DNA of 13,950 nt from an uncultured Planctomycetaceae bacterium (GTDB lineage Bacteria; Planctomycetota; Planctomycetia; Pirellulales; Pirellulaceae): positions 1 to 13,950 of the forward strand of contig CALBTA010000395.1 in the NCBI GenBank assembly GCA_937967755.1, in the 5' to 3' direction. The translations under genes were made by a program, and so were the position numbers. Below the pieces are notes generated by a model. That model was given only the letters and a program-made list of their open reading frames with translations, did not search any database and was not told where the DNA came from. Below, piece after piece: positions 1 through 6,799 of this stretch. The stretch's first letter is position 1. Each line of letters opens with the position of its first letter.

Positions 1-79
1 CATCAGCGTCGGCTCCGCGCAGCTTGCAATTCTCCTTAACGGCATCCGCGTTCTCGACGATGTATTTTCGGTCAAGCAT
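1..79 (-). CDS. serS: Seryl-tRNA synthetase, N-terminal fragment (runs off the window)
   Basis: The minus strand from the ATG at 79-77 reads MLDRKYIVENADAVKENC, then KLRGADAD, to the window edge: 26 codons plus one base. This matches the conserved start of bacterial seryl-tRNA synthetases (an MLD start, then a helix with ENxxxVxxN and an RG/AD turn), the beginning of the N-terminal coiled-coil arm that grips tRNA-Ser. The enzyme charges tRNA-Ser and tRNA-Sec with serine in the cytoplasm. The frame stays open upstream, and a GTG lies 42 bp earlier at 121-119, but family alignment favours the ATG at 79. No clear Shine-Dalgarno is present. The catalytic domain lies outside the window, so only the family signature of the first residues supports the call. 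Confidence 0.8.
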   Translation of the reverse strand, partial: MLDRKYIVENADAVKENCKLRGADAD

Positions 80-157
80 GTGTTGGGAAATCAAAATGTT
101 GCCGGGGTCGCCAGGATTCACGGCGCTACGGCAAAAGTGATTCGGATGTCTGTCCGC

Positions 158-288
158 AGTCTGGCGACTTCGGCTACGATTACCTAGTGCATTGTCAACG
201 TTCAAAATTGGGGTAGCAGAAGTCGTGAGACTTCTGGAAGTTCAATTCCCACAATGATTTCCCCGAACTCTCACGAGTTCGGCTACCC
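158..288. repeat. REP-like cluster: three related palindromic units between serS and the epimerase gene
   Basis: Unit 1 (158-177) ends GACTTCGGCTAC. Unit 2 (211-236) is inverted: GGGTAGC followed by the perfect hairpin CAGAAGTC-GTGA-GACTTCTG (stem 217-224/229-236). Unit 3 (263-288) is the perfect hairpin CCGAACTC-TCAC-GAGTTCGG (stem 263-270/275-282) running into GCTACCC. GGGTAGC at 211-217 pairs with GCTACCC at 282-288, so units 2 and 3 form a larger dyad of about 78 bp. Units 1 and 2 (in opposite orientation) differ at only 3 of 20 aligned bases. No poly-T tract follows, so a simple intrinsic terminator is less likely than a REP/BIME-type element. Apart from this cluster, the 274-bp serS-epimerase gap shows nothing clear. 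Confidence 0.75.
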
Positions 289-353
289 TAAAATTCAAGG
301 CTGACGATGGGTTCGAACTACTTCGCCGGCCTGCAAGCTTCGTTGGAAATGCG

Positions 354-1568
354 ATGAGTAATTCACCTTTGGATGCAGGCCGCCGCGACGAACTCATCAC
401 CACCTACCGTGATGGTTTGCTGAACGACGTGCTGCCGTTCTGGACGAAGCATTGCGTCGACCATGAACAGGGCGGGTTCATGATGGCGCTCGACCGCGAC
501 GGATCGTTACTCGATACCGACAAGGGTGTGTGGCAACAGTGCCGGTTCACCTGGTTGCTCGGCGAGCTTTACAACCATGTTGAACAACGCAGACAATGGT
601 TGGAACTGGCCCAACATGGGATCGACTTCATCGACGCCCATGCCTTCGACCCGGCGGACGGGCGGATGTGGTTTCACCTGACGCGCGACGGCCAGCCGAT
701 TCGCAAACGCCGTTACGCGTTCACTGAAAGCTTCGCGGCCATCGCTTACGGCGAACTGGCCCAGGCGACCGGCAAAGCCGAATACGCAGACCAGGCCCGC
801 GCCTGTTGTCAGCGTTTCATCGATCACACCACCAACCCGCAAGGAGTGCAGCCGAAGTTTACCGACGTCCGCCCGACACGCGGCATCGGCTTTCCGATGA
901 TCCAGATCAACACGGCCCAGGAACTGCGCGGTTCGATTGGCCTGGAAGACGCCGACGCGTTGATCGACGCCGCGATTGATGACATCCGCCACTTTCACAT
1001 GAAGGAAGACATGCAGTGCGTGATGGAGACCGTCGCGCCCGACGGCAGTTTGATCGACCACTTCGACGGCCGTACCCTCAACCCGGGCCACGCCATCGAA
1101 GCGGCCTGGTTCATCTTGTCGGAAGGGAAGCATCGCGGCGATTCGAAATTGGTCGAAACGGGTTGCCAAATTCTCGATTGGATGTGGCCGCGGGGGTGGG
1201 ACGACGAGCATGGCGGGCTGCTCTACTTCGTCGACGTCCGCGGCCTGCCGGTGCAGGAGTACTGGCACGACATGAAGTTCTGGTGGCCGCACAACGAAGC
1301 GATCATCGCGACGCTCATGGCGTATCAACTGACCGGCGACGCGAAGTACGCCCGTTGGCACCAGCAAGTTCACGATTGGGCCTACCAACACTTCGCAGAC
1401 CCCGAGCACGGCGAATGGTACGGCTACCTCCACCGCGACGGCCGGATCAGCGTGCCGCTCAAGGGAAACCTCTGGAAAGGCCCCTTCCACCTGCCGCGCA
1501 TGCAACTGATTTGTTGGCAGATGCTGCGAAGCTGGGATTCAGAAAGCACTTCGACCGGTGCAGACTAG
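354..1568 (+). CDS. N-acylglucosamine 2-epimerase (AGE) family sugar epimerase/isomerase
   Basis: This 404-residue protein has the length and motifs of the AGE family, (alpha/alpha)6-barrel enzymes that interconvert sugars at C2 (GlcNAc/ManNAc, cellobiose/glucosyl-mannose, mannose/fructose). Visible motifs are GVWQQCRFTW (59-68, with R64, the usual substrate-binding arginine), NPGHAIEAAWF (243-253, H246), KFWWPHNEAI (308-317, H313 and E315) and KGPFHLPRM (375-383, H379). H246 and H379 match the two catalytic histidines of AGE and cellobiose 2-epimerase. There is no signal peptide or membrane segment, so it is probably cytoplasmic. The ATG at 354 has a weak GGAAA 4 nt upstream; an overlapping ATG at 349 stops after two codons. 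It converges on the protease gene with a 17-bp gap. The substrate cannot be read from sequence, and no sugar-uptake genes adjoin it. Confidence 0.88.
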   Translation: MSNSPLDAGRRDELITTYRDGLLNDVLPFWTKHCVDHEQGGFMMALDRDGSLLDTDKGVWQQCRFTWLLGELYNHVEQRRQWLELAQHGIDFIDAHAFDPADGRMWFHLTRDGQPIRKRRYAFTESFAAIAYGELAQATGKAEYADQARACCQRFIDHTTNPQGVQPKFTDVRPTRGIGFPMIQINTAQELRGSIGLEDADALIDAAIDDIRHFHMKEDMQCVMETVAPDGSLIDHFDGRTLNPGHAIEAAWFILSEGKHRGDSKLVETGCQILDWMWPRGWDDEHGGLLYFVDVRGLPVQEYWHDMKFWWPHNEAIIATLMAYQLTGDAKYARWHQQVHDWAYQHFADPEHGEWYGYLHRDGRISVPLKGNLWKGPFHLPRMQLICWQMLRSWDSESTSTGAD

Positions 1569-1585
1569 CGGAGCGCGAGCGGGCG

Positions 1586-4090
1586 TTATTCAATCGTCAA
1601 GCGAAAGGTGTGAAACGTCTGCTGGCCCGATTTGTCGCTGATTTGGACGATCACCGGCGACTCCTCACCGAGGTAGTCTGCCGCCACGTTCCAAGTCAGT
1701 TGTCCTGCTGGCGAGACCTTCATGCCTTCCGGACCCGCCTGCAGCGAGAACTTGACCCCGCCGTTGCGGCTGCGAACTTTAATCGGGTACTCGTACTTCG
1801 TTCCCCGGCGGGCGACGCGCTGGGGTGCGGATGCGACGAACAGGTAATCGATCTCTTGCTCTTGCAGTTCTTCTTCCAAGTTGAACGGCCGCAAGATCAA
1901 GTGGTCGCTCCCTTTTCCGACCGTGATCAGCACTTCGGCCCGGGGGATGAGCAGCACGCGCTGGTAAATGGGCAAGGATGAACCCTCGTTCAATTCCGGC
2001 AGATCGCGAATCGTAATCAGGCGCTTCGGGTCGCTGTTGCCGAAGACGATTAGTTCTGCCTTGTTGGCACGGTTGGAATAGGCGAGCGAGTACGCGGTGC
2101 TGATCGCGGGAAAGGGTGTGCCTTCAATGCCTTGCACGTTGCTGGCCTGATCTTGCCGGCGGATTCCTCCTTTGTTGGGGAAGACGAGCGATCCGTTGCC
2201 GGCGATCAGCGTTTGGCCCATCACGTACCCGCCCGTCTTGCTGGATACGATCTTCCCGCCGGCCAGCGACGCCACTTCAGTGCCCGCCCAGCCTCCGCCG
2301 CAGACGACAACGGTGCTTCCGTCCAGCGAGACATGCACGTGAACGGGGCCCCACGCGCCCCCTTTCCAACCTTGCCAACCGTGGCGCTCGGCCTGCATGG
2401 ACTTGGTGTCGATGACGTAAGACTTCTTCGCATCGCGGGAAGCGAGTAGTATTAGCGGCGTCAGCGCCTCGGCACCCATCGCCATCGTGCCGATTCCGCC
2501 TTCGGGCGCGTCGACGGTGATTTCCCGCTCGAACGTTGCCAGGTCGTAACGCTGGATGACACGGGAATCACGGAGGCCGACGAACAATTTCTCCCGCCCT
2601 GCCGCGTAAGAAATATCGTTCGAGGCCAGCGTCAAGTACTTGACCACCTTTGCCTGGCTGACGTCGAAGACCGCCAGTTGCTGCAATTTCTTGATGTGAA
2701 AGATCAATAACTTCCCGCCAGCCCCGACGACCACGTCGTCAATCGGAGCGGGCAGCTTGATGATGGTTTTGCCTTCGTCCAGCCGGGGCGGAGTGACCTT
2801 CACCCTTTCAGTCGGCGGATCGGCGGTGGCAACTTCGGTATGGTTGACTGTGATCGCGATACGTCCTTCGGCTTCGGCGACGACCTTTTCGCCATCGCGG
2901 ACGATCACGCGGTAACTCACTTTCGGCGGCTGTTGCTCGACCAACGAGATGGTTACCTTCTTCGCTTTGGAAATGTCCAGCCGCGTCGTCAGTCCGCCAA
3001 GGTCAATCCGCGCCTTCTTTGGTGCCGCAACTTTGCCGTGCAGGACTTCGCCGTCCAGAATGATTTTCTGTTGGCCCTCTTCGCCCCGTTCGATGCGATG
3101 GATCTCACTTAAGCGAATCGTTCTTTCTCCAATGGTGACGGGAACGTCCGCAGTGCTGCCAGCCAGCGATCCGCCGTCAAACTCGATGGCGACGCGAAGC
3201 AACCTGGCATCAGCGGGGGCGGGAAGCAATGCCGCCTTCACCTGATAGATGCCCTCTTCGTCGCGCTTCGCTTCAAAGCGCCGCGGCTTGTCCTCGCCGA
3301 TTTGTAATTCCAGCCCCACGCGCCGATCCGCTGGCGGCTTTATCAGCGAGCTAACTTGAATCGGAAACGCCTTCTCGCGCCGCCCGGCCGCTTCGTTGAT
3401 CGACTCTGTTTCGAAACGAACAACCGGTGTTTCGATCAGCCGCGTCAGATGGCTTACCGGGATGGCGACGTTCACCCGCGTGCCGCGCACGCCAGCCCGC
3501 ACAATGCCGATGACCTTCCCGCTTGCATCAACGACCGCCCCGCCGGAATTGCCCGGGTGCAGCGAGTTGTCGAGCTGGATCGTTTCCAATTTGCCTTCGC
3601 GCTTCCGCAACGCGGTGATCCGACCAGCTGACACGGTGACGCCCGGGTATTCTTCGCGCTTGGCGAGCAGCCGCCCGAACGGGAAGCCGAACGCGGTAAT
3701 TTGATTGGTCTCGAACAAGTCGTCGTCCTTGCCCAACGGCAGGGATGGAAAATCTTCCCCTTCAGCTTGCAGCAGCGCCAAGTCGGCTTCCTTGTCCACG
3801 CGCAAGATGGTGGCCTTTACCACCCGCTCGTTATCTTCCGCCGCGTTGAGGATCAAGGTCGTCGAATCGCCCGCTTGGGCATTCCCCACAACGTGTTGAT
3901 TCGTGACGAACCAACCGTCCGGGTTGACGCAGAACGCCGTGCCGCTGTGGTGGCTTTCCGTTTGCACCAGCGCTGTGGCCGCTTTGCCTTGTTTGACGAT
4001 GGTTCGCAGATCTTGCTCTTCGGCCTGTGACGTAGCAGCCAATGGGAGCAGCGCCAACAACGCAACTAATAGCGAACAAGTTCGAGACAT
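1586..4090 (-). CDS. Secreted trypsin-like (HtrA-type) serine protease with propeller-like and Ig-like C-terminal regions
   Basis: This 834-residue protein begins with a Sec signal peptide (hydrophobic 6-19, likely cut after TSQA at 20-23). A trypsin-2/HtrA-like domain spans about 28-220 with a complete triad: H66 in VTNQHVVG, D103 in KEADLALL and S182 in HPGNSGGAVVD. No PDZ domain follows, unlike DegP. Residues 240-420 look like beta-rich modules, including a TIRLSEI...GEVLHGKV...LDISKAKKVTI pattern. Residues about 445-735 carry repeated strand motifs resembling a WD40/YVTN-type propeller, for example LAVFDVSQAKVVKYLTL and VIQRYDLATFEREI. Residues about 745-834 resemble a cadherin/He_PIG-type Ig fold (GGVKFSLQAGPEGMKVSPAG, then LTWNV). 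It probably acts outside the cytoplasmic membrane in protein quality control or substrate capture. The ATG at 4090 has AAGGGAAA about 5 nt upstream. Protease assignment is strong; the C-terminal domain names are inference. Confidence 0.85.
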   Translation of the reverse strand: MSRTCSLLVALLALLPLAATSQAEEQDLRTIVKQGKAATALVQTESHHSGTAFCVNPDGWFVTNQHVVGNAQAGDSTTLILNAAEDNERVVKATILRVDKEADLALLQAEGEDFPSLPLGKDDDLFETNQITAFGFPFGRLLAKREEYPGVTVSAGRITALRKREGKLETIQLDNSLHPGNSGGAVVDASGKVIGIVRAGVRGTRVNVAIPVSHLTRLIETPVVRFETESINEAAGRREKAFPIQVSSLIKPPADRRVGLELQIGEDKPRRFEAKRDEEGIYQVKAALLPAPADARLLRVAIEFDGGSLAGSTADVPVTIGERTIRLSEIHRIERGEEGQQKIILDGEVLHGKVAAPKKARIDLGGLTTRLDISKAKKVTISLVEQQPPKVSYRVIVRDGEKVVAEAEGRIAITVNHTEVATADPPTERVKVTPPRLDEGKTIIKLPAPIDDVVVGAGGKLLIFHIKKLQQLAVFDVSQAKVVKYLTLASNDISYAAGREKLFVGLRDSRVIQRYDLATFEREITVDAPEGGIGTMAMGAEALTPLILLASRDAKKSYVIDTKSMQAERHGWQGWKGGAWGPVHVHVSLDGSTVVVCGGGWAGTEVASLAGGKIVSSKTGGYVMGQTLIAGNGSLVFPNKGGIRRQDQASNVQGIEGTPFPAISTAYSLAYSNRANKAELIVFGNSDPKRLITIRDLPELNEGSSLPIYQRVLLIPRAEVLITVGKGSDHLILRPFNLEEELQEQEIDYLFVASAPQRVARRGTKYEYPIKVRSRNGGVKFSLQAGPEGMKVSPAGQLTWNVAADYLGEESPVIVQISDKSGQQTFHTFRLTIE

Positions 4091-4217
4091 GACACTTTCC
4101 CTTGGGGTCCAGCGGGTGCGGAAGCCTGATCCCCCGATTTTAGTGCCTGACCTGCGAAACTCAAAATCGATCAGAAGCCGAGCGGTTCGAATGCAGCGAC
4201 GCAGCCGGCCCTTCCGC

Positions 4218-4496
4218 CTAGGTCACTCGCTTCCGTTTCCACTCTAAATACTTCGCAATCGCCGGGTGGGCTTTCAATTTCTCGACCGTGTAGTACTGCC
4301 GGCCGAGTTCCTTCTCGTCGGGGATGAGATCGTGCAGCGAATGGTGGCACATCTTGCAAACGAGAATCGTGATTTGCATTTGCTCGCGGGTGAAGCGGCG
4401 TTTCCACCAGGTTTTGCGGTGGCAATGGCGCGGAATGAGATGGTGCTCGCTATGCACCTCTTCGCTGCCGCAAAGTTCGCACTGAGCCGCCGTCAT
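4218..4496 (-). CDS. Small HNH-type nuclease-like protein
   Basis: From the ATG at 4496 this is 92 residues. It has CELC (C6, C9), EHHLIPR (H18, H19), then LVCKMCHHSLHDLIP (C47, C50, H51, H55): two Cys pairs around a His-rich core, as in zinc-supported beta-beta-alpha-metal HNH proteins. The tail (KELGRQYYTVEKLKAHPAIAKYLEW) matches my recollection of a widespread family of short stand-alone proteins annotated as HNH endonuclease. Such proteins probably bind and nick DNA, but no role is established for this family. The frame extends upstream to a TTG at 4550, but that stretch runs into a decayed repeat; the ATG has AGGCGG 8 nt upstream and puts the zinc knuckle at the normal distance. It sits 78 bp after the unknown gene at 4575-5645 and 127 bp before the protease gene, and may share their transcript. 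Confidence 0.68.
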   Translation of the reverse strand: MTAAQCELCGSEEVHSEHHLIPRHCHRKTWWKRRFTREQMQITILVCKMCHHSLHDLIPDEKELGRQYYTVEKLKAHPAIAKYLEWKRKRVT

Positions 4497-4540
4497 CGCT
4501 GTTGCCGCCTTGGTTCCTGCAAAAAGTGTCTGTGGGAATA

Positions 4541-4578
4541 GTAGCCCCAACTCGTGTTAAGAGTAGATTCTGCTCTAC
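4541..4578. repeat. Decayed copy of the GTAGC-type palindromic unit
   Basis: Read on the plus strand, this short spacer starts GTAGCCCCAACTCGTG and continues with AGAGT, resembling the GTAGC-(C/A)GAA-TCGTGAGA-TTC unit found at 211-288. A small imperfect hairpin (AGAGTAG...CTGCTCT) follows and runs into the stop codon of the adjacent minus-strand gene. The match is partial, so a chance resemblance is possible. Confidence 0.35.
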
Positions 4579-5645
4579 CCAAACGCCTCGACGCGCGAAC
4601 GGCCGGACAACTGCAACTCGGCCAACGCCTGTTCCACGATTTGGCGGCTGTTGTCGCCGTCCAGCAGCAGCAAGTCGATGTAGCTTTCGTTCAACCCAAA
4701 CGCTCCGCCCAAGGAACGGCCGCTCCGTTGGTTTTGTAAGGCGTCGTCGATGGCGTCTTCGATGTTGCCGCGGATGTCGCTTTGCTTGCCATCGGGAAAG
4801 ACCGAGCCGTCAATCGCCGCGTAGGCGAACTCGGCACCCGTTCCAGCCAGCGGGTCTTCCCGCAGCCGGCCTTCGCCTTCGATGAACTCGAAGATCACAT
4901 CGGGAATGCAGGTCGATCCGACGAGCGTGTCGCCGCGAGGGAACGGGCCTTGTTCGGAAAGTTCGTAGACCGAATAAGCCCGCAGCGGCGGCAGCTTTTC
5001 CCAGCCGTGGTACTCTTCCACCTGGCGGATGAACTGAGGCAGTGTCGCAATTGTGCGGATGCCTTCGCCGGGTGTTAGCGGTTGGAGCTCGATGTTTCCG
5101 AGCCAGGTTTGCGTGCCGAATTCGCCGAGCGCTTCGTCCAGTAGGATGAACAGAATCTGATAGTGATGTTCCTCCGGCAGCTTCGCCAACGTCGGGTGCC
5201 AGGCGACGATATGGATCAATTGCGACTCGTCGTCGACTTCCGTTTTCAGCAAGAAGTTCTCAGTGTCGATACTGTCGTGTTCGCCCACCGCGATTGCCAT
5301 GCTGCTGAGGTTCTCCGGCGTCGCCGGCTGACGCGAGGCGTGAAACGTCCAGTTGGCAATCTCCGGAGCGCGGGCGTGCCAGTACTCAGCCAGCAGTTGC
5401 TTGGGCACCTGCCCTTCGCCGCTGACCGTAAAGGAATGCCCGCCCCCTTCGCCGGGGCCAAATACCCAAGCAAGCGTCGGCAGAGTCTGCACGGCTGCTT
5501 CGCCAACCTCATTGGTCAACGCTTCACAATTACCCTGTTCGATGGTTTGAAAGAATCGATCAGCAACTGTCGGATACCATTGCCAGAACTGCGTGACCCG
5601 ATCTTTGAACGACGCCTGCGCTTGTTGTTTTCCAGTGCCAACCAT
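4575..5645 (-). CDS. Uncharacterised 356-residue cytoplasmic protein
   Basis: I do not recognise a functional family. The protein is acidic and soluble, with no signal peptide or membrane helix. The N-terminal part has aromatic motifs (FKDRVTQFWQWYPTVADRFF at 13-32), then WVFGPGEGGGHSFTVSGEG (60-78), LIHIVAWHPTLAKLPEEHHY (143-162) and ILFILLDEALGEFGTQTWLG (164-183). The C-terminal part has PRGDTLVGSTCIPDVIFEF (236-254), an AAIDGSVFPDGKQ segment (276-288) and SYIDLLLLDGDNSRQIVEQAL (321-341). The alternating pattern suggests two mixed alpha/beta domains. The ATG at 5645 has GAGGC about 6 nt upstream, which supports the start. Coding quality is good (no internal anomalies, normal GC-rich codon use), so the gene is real. 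It is the first of three minus-strand genes; whether the HNH protein and protease are functionally linked to it is unknown. Confidence 0.8.
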   Translation of the reverse strand: MVGTGKQQAQASFKDRVTQFWQWYPTVADRFFQTIEQGNCEALTNEVGEAAVQTLPTLAWVFGPGEGGGHSFTVSGEGQVPKQLLAEYWHARAPEIANWTFHASRQPATPENLSSMAIAVGEHDSIDTENFLLKTEVDDESQLIHIVAWHPTLAKLPEEHHYQILFILLDEALGEFGTQTWLGNIELQPLTPGEGIRTIATLPQFIRQVEEYHGWEKLPPLRAYSVYELSEQGPFPRGDTLVGSTCIPDVIFEFIEGEGRLREDPLAGTGAEFAYAAIDGSVFPDGKQSDIRGNIEDAIDDALQNQRSGRSLGGAFGLNESYIDLLLLDGDNSRQIVEQALAELQLSGRSRVEAFG

Positions 5646-5888
5646 TGAAACGCCTCGTCACTTCTTGAGATGAACAGAGCAAAGACTGGACAAGAACCGA
5701 ATTCAAGACCACCAACGCCCCAGCGTCAATCGCGGGCATTTCCATTTTCGTTGTTTGGTGGGTGTCCGTATGGCCAGCGTTTAACGCGTGGAAACGAGCC
5801 CACCCACGGTAGACTTGACAGTTTCCTGGAGATTTCGCGCGTCGCCCGCCGCTAGGCGTCGCTTACCCATCAAGAGGCCGTAACTTGT

Positions 5889-5917
5889 TTGACAGGCGGC
5901 AGTTTGTGCCCCATCAT
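5889..5917 (+). promoter_or_regulatory. Putative sigma70-type promoter for the nfeD-like/flotillin pair
   Basis: TTGACA (5889-5894) is a perfect -35 hexamer. It is followed after exactly 17 bp by CATCAT (5912-5917), a 4/6 match to TATAAT. Transcription would start near 5924, giving a leader of about 110 nt before the ATG at 6033. Planctomycete promoter consensus is not well defined, so this is a sequence-only prediction. Confidence 0.35.
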
Positions 5918-6014
5918 ACGGGGGAATCGCAGGTGCTTTTCGGGCAATAAATCCCGCCCCGGGTCGAATTAGCAAGCGAAGGGGCCAAGGCTTTTCAGGC
6001 AGCGTTTCCTTTTT

Positions 6015-6024
6015 AGGGGAGGAG
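6015..6024 (+). promoter_or_regulatory. Strong Shine-Dalgarno of the NfeD-like gene
   Basis: AGGGGAGGAG ends 8 nt before the ATG at 6033. It is the strongest ribosome-binding site in the window, where several other genes have weak or no such site. It fixes the start of the gene. Confidence 0.7.
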
Positions 6025-6032
6025 CGTCCGCA

Positions 6033-6680
6033 ATGTTGTTTCCACTGTTTCTGTTCTGTGCCGTTGTCGCCGGTTCGATCTTCCTGTTGCAGTTTGTGCT
6101 GCTGTTGGTCGGCATGGGGGGCGAAGGGGCCGACTTCGATACCGACATGCCCGACGCCGATTTCGACGTCGATATGCATGACGCCGGTGACGCCGGTGAT
6201 GCCGGTTTTGACACCGACGGCGACGGCGTGGCCGATCATGGCAGCACCTGGCTGTTCGGTGTGATCTCGCTGCGCACGGTTGTAGCGGCGGTGACGTTTT
6301 TCGGGCTGGCTGGCATGGCAGCGGACAGCGCGGGTCAAAGTTCTTGGGTTGCGTTGCCCATCGCGATTGCCGCCGGCGCGGGGGCAATGTTTGTCGTACA
6401 TTTTCTCATGCGCAGCCTGCACAAGCTCAGCCAAGACGGCAAGCTGCGGATTCGCAACGCGATCGGGCGGACCGGCACGGTCTATATTCCCATCGCCGCG
6501 CACAACGAAGCGCCTGGCAAGATTCAAATTCGGATGCAAGGGCGTTTGGAAGAACTGGCCGCGATGAACGGAACCTCCGAAACGTTGGCGACGGGGACCA
6601 ACGAGAAGGTGATCGGCATCGTCAGCGGCTCGACCGTACAGGTCGAACCGATTTTGGCCAAAGAAGAAGTCGAAGCCTAA
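6033..6680 (+). CDS. NfeD/YuaF-like membrane protein with Asp-rich loop and OB-fold domain
   Basis: This 215-residue protein has a first transmembrane helix at about 3-27, an acidic loop (31-70), two more helices at about 73-97 and 105-127, and a C-terminal soluble domain (about 138-210). That domain has the small beta-barrel (OB-fold) pattern of NfeD/YuaF/YqiJ proteins: NAIGRTGTVYIPI, GKIQIRMQGRLEEL, EKVIGIVSGSTVQVEPI. Proteins of this group are partners of flotillins and stomatins, and their genes usually adjoin, as here. The loop is unusual: DFDTDMPDADFDVDMHD, three DAG repeats, then FDTDGDGVADHG, whose DTDGDG core resembles a calcium-binding DxDxDG loop. It probably anchors and assists the flotillin in membrane microdomains. 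The flotillin start is 119 bp downstream across a repeat element. Family call is good; calcium binding is inference. Confidence 0.8.
   Translation: MLFPLFLFCAVVAGSIFLLQFVLLLVGMGGEGADFDTDMPDADFDVDMHDAGDAGDAGFDTDGDGVADHGSTWLFGVISLRTVVAAVTFFGLAGMAADSAGQSSWVALPIAIAAGAGAMFVVHFLMRSLHKLSQDGKLRIRNAIGRTGTVYIPIAAHNEAPGKIQIRMQGRLEELAAMNGTSETLATGTNEKVIGIVSGSTVQVEPILAKEEVEA
6180..6206 (+). repeat. Three tandem 9-bp units encoding Asp-Ala-Gly
   Basis: GACGCCGGT, GACGCCGGT and GATGCCGGT lie head to tail and in frame, encoding residues 50-58 of the NfeD-like protein (DAG x3). The near-identity at the DNA level suggests recent slippage expansion of the acidic loop. Confidence 0.75.
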
Positions 6681-6681
6681 A

Positions 6682-6777
6682 GTAGCAGGCACTCTCCGAG
6701 TGCCGCCCGCCGAAGCGGGATCTAATTCAGCAAATATCAACAAACTCAGCGGACGGCACACCGAGTGTGCCTGCTAC
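6682..6777. repeat. Triple-hairpin composite inverted repeat between the NfeD-like gene and flotillin
   Basis: The outer arms are GTAGCA (6682-6687) and TGCTAC (6772-6777). Inside are GGCACTC-TCC-GAGTGCC (6688-6704), CCCGC-CGAA-GCGGG (6706-6719) and GGCACAC-CGA-GTGTGCC (6755-6771), all perfect stems. The extended outer arms, GTAGCAGGCACTC against GTGTGCCTGCTAC, also pair with few mismatches. There is no U-tract. In RNA it could stabilise the upstream message or reduce read-through into the flotillin gene. It shares the GTAGC/GCTAC borders of the cluster at 211-288. Confidence 0.8.
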
Positions 6778-6787
6778 CTTACCAAGT

Positions 6788-6795
6788 TGGGGGAA
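6788..6795 (+). promoter_or_regulatory. Shine-Dalgarno that sets the flotillin start
   Basis: TGGGGGAA lies 4 nt before the ATG at 6800. The only earlier in-frame start, GTG at 6767, falls inside the right arm of the repeat at 6682-6777, so the ATG is preferred. Confidence 0.6.
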
Positions 6796-6799
6796 CACC

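Larger units (their letters stand above)
5646..6032. other. 387-bp divergent intergenic region
   Basis: This region separates the minus-strand unknown gene from the plus-strand NfeD-like gene, so it should contain two divergent promoters. The plus-strand candidate is at 5889-5917. On the minus strand a TTGACG box (5729-5724) is the only -35-like sequence I noticed, without a convincing -10. An imperfect palindrome lies around AGCGTTTAACGCG (5774-5786). No RNA gene or short protein gene is evident. Confidence 0.5.

Noticed and set aside
507..1505. Long minus-strand open frame of 332 codons opposite the epimerase gene
   Set aside because: It lies entirely antisense to a gene with clear family motifs, and its sequence has no recognisable domains. 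GC-rich codon use produces such shadow frames.
4218..5645. HNH protein plus unknown protein considered as a defence or toxin-immunity pair
   Set aside because: The HNH protein is a common short stand-alone type, the neighbour has no known defence domain, and no mobile or defence genes adjoin. Adjacency alone is too weak.
5781..6761. 326-codon minus-strand open frame spanning the NfeD-like gene and its flanks
   Set aside because: It is antisense to a gene with a strong Shine-Dalgarno and membrane motifs, and it runs through the hairpin repeat and the promoter region.
6767..6799. GTG at 6767 as an upstream flotillin start
   Set aside because: It lies in the arm of the inverted repeat; the ATG at 6800 has a good Shine-Dalgarno and gives a normal N-terminus.
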